Shown here in pieces: positions 57,401 through 64,000 of a stretch of DNA of 64,000 nucleotides. The stretch covers positions 76,850,719-76,914,718 of the forward strand of contig NC_071668.1 of the NCBI RefSeq assembly GCF_028554725.1, in the 5' to 3' direction. The stretch is from Zeugodacus cucurbitae. Taxonomy: Eukaryota; Arthropoda; Insecta; Diptera; Tephritidae. The notes beneath the pieces were generated by a model. The model saw nothing but the letters and a program-made list of their open reading frames with translations. It did not search any database and was not told where the DNA came from. The position numbers and the translations under genes are program-made. How positions within the stretch are numbered: position 1 is the first letter of the stretch; the number at the start of each line of letters is the position of its first letter.

Positions 57401-59352
57401 TGTTGTTGTAGTGACGCGACTGGGTCAGTCACTGTGACAATGTCGAGCATGTGCCTTTTCATGCTCACATCTCATCTGAGATTGTGGCACACCTACTGGC
57501 CTACAGGCGCCTCCAACACACACGGTTGAGCTGACGCGGTGCGGCAATGGCGGCCGCCTTTCATTGCTTCCCTTTCCCTTTCATTTAGTACGCTTTTTGA
57601 ATTCATTTTTCAGCAATTGCGCTTTCCTCTTCGGCTTTTCTTTTCTTTAAAAAAATTGTGCTCTACAACAGGGGACCGCAAGAGCACAATGTCGGCACTG
57701 CGACAAAGCTTGGACAAAGGAGCAACAGAAACAAATTGCGCGCTCGAGGCGGGCACACGCTTACGCACTGTGTTGTCCCTTATCACCTTGGCTGGTTAAT
57801 AATTACCGCAGCGGAAAACCCCAACAAGCAGCAGTGGGGACTGCGAAGAAAGTTGCGACACTCGGTACATAAGTAATGAAAATATGAGCAGCATATTGCT
57901 TGGCGCTGGTGACCAACTTGCCGTCGGACAGTTTATTTTTTGATTTCGTTATGCATGCTGGTTTCTTTCGCTTTTGTAATTCTTTTAGCGCGCGGTAATC
58001 AAGAAAATTAAGTTTACAACCGCAGGCATTCAATTGTTGGCCACCATCATAGCGCTCATTCCATTAACAGTACTGTAGTGGCGCGCTCTTTGGGTCTGGT
58101 TGGCAGGGAGCGCCCTTGCTCTTGAGTTGCGACGCACTGCTGTCGAATTTCATTTTACTTCATTTCAGTTGTTGTAGATTGTCGAATATTGTAGTAGAAC
58201 GGCGCTTGGAGACATCCATTTGCTTTTGTGCTTTTTATGCGCTTCTGCGAGCGAGCGCATTGTTGTAGATAAGCACCTGTGCCGCTCACTCAAATGTCAC
58301 GCCACGGTAAATTGTCTAATTAAGTAGTCGTATAAAAGTTCGTTTTTACTATTTATCATTTCGAAAAGTATTTCGTTTTACTGCAGGGTCGTAAAAAATA
58401 TTGAATTTAGTCTAGATAACTGAAGAGTTTTATTGACTGCCTGCTGCTCGATTTCAATAGCAATTGTGATTAGTTTTCTTATCGGTCATTAAATTTTACA
58501 AGCTCTAAATTATAAACTGTATAAATCTTAATAGGCTTCAGAGGAGGTGATTAAAGCAATATTCCAGATGTTGGGCAAGGCATGTTCCAGAAAACGTCAT
58601 GGGATTTATGAGGTTAACCGATAGTTGATGATGATGATGATAATATAGCAATTTGAAGACGTGTTCGAATGCTTGTTCGCCTAAGAGATATGCACCTGGA
58701 CGGGTTGCTATGGCCTATCAGTGGGCCTTCATTAGAAAAAAATTGAGTTATTTCAGCGACTTTTCCCTCGTGATTGCTTCTTCATTATTATATTATTCCG
58801 AACAGGTTCATAACCATGAAAGCCAAAGTACTGTCGATTTGTCTAATAAATGACAACTACAAACTATTATACTTCTATCAGAGCAAGTTGATCATTTAGT
58901 CTAATAAAAGAGTTGCCAAATTGTTGCAAATGAGAACCGAGCCATTTCTTGCCAGTACAAAAACCAATGTTCCGCCCTTTTAAAGAAAATTACTATTTTT
59001 GGTGTATGCTTAGTCAAGGAGTTGTATCTATTAGCCCCCTCCTTGTACGACTGGACTCTGTTACCTTCAATATTTAAGAGCTCTTATTTAATACTACATT
59101 AGACGACTCGTTTTCGTTAACAAAAATAAATTGAAACGTAGATTGAATGGGCGTAATGTGTCAACTGCTTCTAGTAATGAAATGACTTTGCTATAATTAT
59201 TTTACAAAAGTAGACATGCTTGCGTGTCACTTTCATTGGAATTACATTTTTATGTGGCGGTTTCCAAACCCAGCGGCACAATCCCAACTGGGGAGAAGGT
59301 TTTAGAGATAACGTTTGTGTAGCGAGCGTATTGATCCAAAACAGACATCCGC
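57401..59352. other. Non-coding stretch, partly GC-rich
   Basis: 57410-57560 and 58040-58320 are GC-richer and may be regulatory or UTR DNA of an unseen gene. A GATGATGATGAT run lies at 58624-58640. Short frames here show no known domain. Confidence 0.4.
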
Positions 59353-59863
59353 TTGAAGCCGCACATTCTGGTGAACAGACCCTGTCACCTAGTTGAGCCC
59401 TTTAAAGGAGTATTTCAGATGACGCCAAACAAGTATTCCTCTCTCTTAGCCGTGACCCTGAATTCCACACAGGTTGGTTACCGCATCTCATTCAGGGTTG
59501 CTCAAGTTGCCTCGTGTGTTCGACGCGGACGTAGGAGTATAGCTATAGCAACAGACCAACACACTCAACGCGAAACTAGAGTGACCCTTTCGCAACTTCG
59601 TTCTGGATATTGTAGCAGACTAAACTCCTACCTATCCAGACTAGACTCTAACATACTCAACATACGTCCTGCATGCAAAGAGTTCCCGCCTGACACTAAC
59701 AACCTCTTTGCATGCCCAATTAACCCTATTCATCTAGGACCCCTTTCCTTTTGGTCCGACCCCATCGTTTCCTGGCCCTCCCGTTAGATGACTTCCGCTG
59801 ACAATTAGGCTAGGCTTGTCGTTTCAGGCAGGCCTGGGTAGCCGCTACAACAACAACAACAAC
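59353..59863 (+). mobile_element. Jockey-like LINE 3' end with CAA tail
   Basis: The plus frame at 59353-59787 gives TRVTLSQLRSGYCSRLNSYL, SRLDSNILNIRPACKEFPPD and TNNLFACPINPIHLGPLSFW, with WSDPIVSWPS following. This is the C-terminal Cys-rich motif of a widespread fly LINE. The ORF stops at TAG 59785-59787 and the element ends GCCGCTACAACAACAACAAC. The upstream polymerase is missing. The decayed copy at 19640-20030 belongs to the same family. Confidence 0.8.
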
Positions 59864-61954
59864 CAACACACTCCATTTACACACATTCATATGCACTTAA
59901 TTCGTCGTCAGATTATTTCTATTTCCCAACGGTGCAGATTTCCTTCAGTTTGATTCCTGAAAGATGGGATCCCCCGAATTTTCCGGATAATATTTTGATA
60001 TCTCGAATATTTGTTGGTTATTATTAATATAATTACCAAAATTTGAAGTGAAAGTTCTCTTGCGAATACCTATTGAAGAAAGTGGGTGGAAACTTTTGGG
60101 CTTCATGTGATATCAAAAAGTAGATTTCGAGAGCTTCAATACTGAGCTCCCTCTCTCTCGATCTTCTTCGATTCACATAAAAATGAAAATTGTATTAAAG
60201 CTCTGCAGCTGTTTTAAGAGCCTACTTTAAACATTTTCAAAACTTTCTGATTTTGGTACCTTTAATTCGACTAAGTTTTATATGAAGCCCTGCATTTTTA
60301 ATCAATTTTCGCTTAAAATAAAACACACAGACACATGCCAAAAACCTTGTCTACATCTCTAATAATTTACAACCTTCAATTACCGTAACTTTGCGTAGCG
60401 CGTAACATTCGCTCCGCTCCTATTCAATATAAATTTTATGCATTTTACGAGCCAACTTTCATTCACTTTTCATGAGCGTGTGTTTAAACACTTAAAATCC
60501 GCCACTTATCGTCGAGCGAATCAAATCAAATTTGAGTTAAAACTCCAGCACCGACGACGCAGGTTACAAAAGGTGGCGCGCAGCAGCCGACATGTAACGG
60601 TACACGGCAGCGCAACCATGTTTCTAGTGCTCTAGTGCCATTGTGTGTGTGCACAAAGCGTTATAAGAGCCGTTTAGTATTTCAATGTAACAAATAGTAT
60701 AAACAAGCCGACACACACACCGCAGTTGGAGTGTTGTGTTGCTCCGAGCAACATTTACCGGCTGCCTCTGCCTGCCTGCCTGCGCGCCGCCTGTGAAGTG
60801 GGTAATGTTATATCAACAACGTTTAATATTACATTCATCGATTGCGAAGCCGATAGCAATCGAAAGCACTTACAGCGCTGGCATACACTCACTTATGCGC
60901 GCACAGACAGACACACACATACAGAGGCGCGCTTATTGACGTAAATAGTCGCGAGTGTGCAAACAGTAAACGAGACAAACAGGCGCCACCGCATGCGTCG
61001 CGATGTGTTGCGGCATGGCAGCTGTTAAGGTAATTTCCCTAATATTTTGCCAAAGCACCAAACAATGCCTGTAAACACACGCACATACACTCACACAAAC
61101 TCATGTGGGTAAACACATTTATAGCCGCGTACACACACACACATGAAAGCTCAACCAATGACTAACTTTATCTAATACATTAGCATTGTTGTTATTGTAC
61201 TGATAACCACTGGCACTGGCAGCGCACTTTTCTGGTTGAGTGTGTACAGAGTGCTTGTGTGTGTTTGAGTGTGTTCAACTGTCAACCAACAGCAATTTAG
61301 TGCATCACGCGCCGAAACGTGCTCTCGTGTAATTTATCAGCGCGCCTCGAGTGACAAACAACAATGAAAGTTTTCTAATTTTTGCGCGCAAACGCACATA
61401 AAAATGTTTTTCGAAAAAATAAATATTATTTTTTAATGGGAAAAATGCAGCTTTGTAAATTATTATTAGCAATTCACCGTGCAGAAATTATGGCAAATAT
61501 TTGTTATAAATTAGTTACGGCCTTTATGTTGCATTGTTTGCTTTTTGCATGGCAACACTGTGCTGCATGTACTTTGTAACTGATGGCTGGTTTCATAAAA
61601 TGAACACCATGAATCGGTCTGGGCAGAGAGCACACAACTTGCCACTATACTTTGTTAGGTCACACCAGTTGTACCCAGTGCAGAGAGATCTCTATGCGCT
61701 TGGTCCTTATATGGAATGCGTCGACCCCCCTGCTTCCATTGACCACCCATGGGTCTTACATTGAAGAAGCTTTTTGATGGAGCGTTGTCTTCCATGCGTA
61801 CCATATAACCCAACTATACCATATCGACTTAGAACTGATTATAGTTCAGCGTTCCATCCTCTTCCTCTTATACTTATCGCTCCATCCTCTTATATTCATC
61901 GCGGCCAGCTCCAAAGACCTTGCGAAGAACTCTCGTATGCTCCAATTGCTTTCA
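59864..61954. other. Non-coding stretch
   Basis: GC-richer with CACACAC runs at 60700-61330. Frames at 60438-60635 and 60726-60944 and at 61534-61764 have no recognised domains and were not called. 61770-61950 could be decayed retrotransposon sequence preceding the LINE piece below. Confidence 0.4.
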
Positions 61955-62365
61955 AGTGATGATTCACTCTGATGGTAGAGCGGAGATACTAGCCTTAAAT
62001 TCGCTAACTATGCGCTCAGAAGTGCTCAACTTGTGTATATCTAGGAGCCTGACCACAGCGGAATCGCGGAAAATTGTAAGACTGATGAACTTGCAAGTTT
62101 AGTAACGCTTGTCTCATTCACAGTAGCATAGCATCTCTCCTTAGTCGTAGTGGTTCTAACTGTCCATTGTCCCATCAGGATCCATGCCATAAGGTTAAAG
62201 ATCCTAAGCGGGTGCTAGTAGATGCTATCTGTAGAAGTCTCACCACGTGAAGGGCACTTTGTCGAATATTAATACATAATCAAGGGGGCTGACCCTGGCT
62301 TCATAAAGGACTGCCTCTCGTAGTGTGTTTTCCCGCGGGGGCGGCCATACAACTTAACCTACATT
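61955..62365 (+). mobile_element. Heavily decayed RNase H LINE copy
   Basis: MIHSDGRAEILALNSLTMRS at about 61960 matches the RNase H segment of the 23887 copy (IHSDSRAAILALSSLNMRSG). Later blocks CTGTCCATTGTCCCATCAGG and GTGTGTTTTCCCGCGGGGGC then ACAACTTAACCTAC match its end. Large parts between are lost. Non-functional. Confidence 0.7.
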
Positions 62366-64000
62366 CGGTAGGTTCGCTATAAGGAATCGACAGAGCGCAG
62401 TGCGGATCAATACCAAAAATCGGTTCAAATTTTCCCCAACCCTTTATTATGAAACTATTGAGTTACTTTTGCTCCCAATAAAAACAAAATGGAGACCAGC
62501 CTTAAAATGAGAAAGATTGGAGAAATTGGAAATTTTTCATTAGACAGTTAAGTAAAAATCTCAAAATAATCCGCACTTTTCAAACTCATATAAACCGCGA
62601 CCGCTATAAAATTCGATCTCACCCGCAATTCGTCTTCCTTACTCAACTTTTTCGCCGAAAATTGTCACACTATGAAGAACCTGCTAAAAAAGAAGTAATT
62701 TTTTACGCTGTTGCCTAGTGTAATAATGAATGCAACTGCATATTTTCCAAACAAATGCATAATTTTCGCAAGCCTATCACTTACACACACACACACTCAC
62801 CCCAAAAGTGGAAAATAACTCAAAATGCATGCAGCCTGTATATATGTATGCATGTAAATGATATTTTAAAGCGCGCTCGCGCTGAATTGTCCGCTGCAAA
62901 CATTGTCAGCTGCCGCCGTTGATCGGCCATGATTTCACTCGCCATTTTGTGCTATTTAATTTTGTTTTTGTTTTTGTTATTGTTGCTTTTGTTGCCGCAC
63001 TGATGAATTTTTAATTATGCGCATATTAGCCGCATGAATTTCTGTGTGTGCCACAGCAGCCGGGAGAGAGTGACAACATTCTGTACGGTCTGTTGCCAAC
63101 CCTTCATCCCCCCCACTCAAACCACCGACCTTGGCCCATTTATTGGCATGAAGCGCGCAATTTCTATCAAAGTGTTGCCCATTGTTGGCCTTGGGTTGTT
63201 GCCGCGGTGCGTCGCGTTGTCGAAAATGTCATATGTGACAGCTTATGAGGGTGATAAACGCGCGCAAAGTTCGCTTAAAATGCAATAAAAATTTTACTGT
63301 TGCGCTGTTTTTGCACGCCCGTCAAATTTGCAATTTCAACTTTGAGACCGCAAGCGCGCCGCCAGACTGAGCGCTCATTGTAAAATTCATGCAATTTATG
63401 TTTTGCTCTTGTCTAACGGCGAAAAAACGCGGCGCTTTTTCAAGTTAGCTGAAATAATTGATATGCGCTCGCCAACAAAAAAAAACCACCGACTATTATG
63501 AATGCTTTGTCATTGCTTTGTATTCGGCGACATTTAATTGCTTTTATTTTTTTAGAAAGCTTATTTGCAAAAAAAAAAACAAAAAATAATAATATTTGTA
63601 TTAATTACTCGCAGATTTGCGGCGGACAATGGCGACTTTTACTCTAAGTAATATTATTATTTAATATATTTTTTTTGTTTCAATTATTTTTTTTGCTTTT
63701 TATTTTTATTTATAATAAAATATTAACTCACTGATATTTCAATATTTCCAGATCAGTTGCAAAATTACTAGAAATTATCTTTGTTTACGAGCAGTCAGTT
63801 TGCCTACTGGCCGTTGTTGTGGTTTCCTTAATCGCAATAATTTAAATGAGTTTTATAAATTGTATTTAAATTTAATTAATTAATTATTTATTTAAATTTA
63901 TTGTAGCCAATAGTTTTAAATCGCAATTTAATCGATTCCTCTCGAGCATTTTTTCAACTCAAATTTTAAGATTCTGGATATCGTTTTGAAGGAACTCGTT
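62366..64000. other. Non-coding stretch
   Basis: AT-rich with a CACACACAC run near 62780 and a slightly GC-richer part at 62870-63430. Two overlapping frames near 63040-63290 look like chance. Strong A/T richness after 63540. No gene recognised. Confidence 0.4.

Noticed and set aside
61534..61764. 76-codon plus-strand frame with hydrophobic start
   Set aside because: Hydrophobic start followed by sequence without family resemblance; the region leads into a decayed LINE and is probably old repeat DNA.

Overview
The window looks like AT-rich nuclear DNA from a higher dipteran, most probably a tephritid fruit fly. The reasons are the insect-type genes, the long non-coding stretches with (CA)n and TACATACATATGTATG-type microsatellites, many non-LTR retrotransposon pieces, and a mariner with the DD41D spacing described for the tephritid rosa group. 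Species cannot be fixed from the sequence alone.

Only two complete protein-coding genes are convincing. On the minus strand at 10113-10991 is an intronless enoyl-CoA delta isomerase (ECI1-like, mitochondrial, for unsaturated fatty-acid beta-oxidation). On the plus strand at 29911-32331 is an intronless M13 zinc metallopeptidase of the neprilysin-like group, with complete zinc and catalytic residues but an altered substrate-binding motif. Weaker candidates are a possible signal-anchor exon (671-1169), a three-exon micro-ORF (42867-43229) and a Cys-rich minus-strand ORF (56913-57260). The two solid genes have no evident functional link; they sit in an ordinary gene-poor, intron- and transposon-rich region.

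Layout: 1-10 kb holds a possible first exon, a pogo-type MITE, a 0.9 kb non-autonomous hAT element, a diverged local duplication and a 1.1 kb dispersed repeat. 10-11 kb is ECI1. 11-28 kb is transposon-rich: a second hAT copy, a fragment of a repeated CxxC gene family, a LINE nested in a dispersed repeat, a LINE with a 14-bp target-site duplication, an internally deleted DD41D mariner, an RNase H-type LINE, a Helitron 3' remnant, a mariner-type MITE and a truncated second mariner. 28-33 kb is the neprilysin-like gene with a LINE just downstream. 33-45 kb holds a pogo MITE, two large heptanucleotide arrays in opposite orientation, an RNase H LINE on the minus strand, the micro-ORF and a jockey-like LINE end. 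45-64 kb holds a third pogo MITE, the longer DD41D mariner, a tandem duplication, another LINE with target-site duplication, a third hAT copy and two more LINE ends.

No rRNA, CRISPR array or bacterial-type feature is present, and I recognised no tRNA. I found no clearly new multi-gene system. The observations best supported by sequence are the transposon histories: paired mariner copies with complementary lesions, LINE target-site duplications with AAG tails, hAT copies sharing one ancestral deletion, and the inverted heptamer arrays, plus the neprilysin-like protein with a changed substrate motif.
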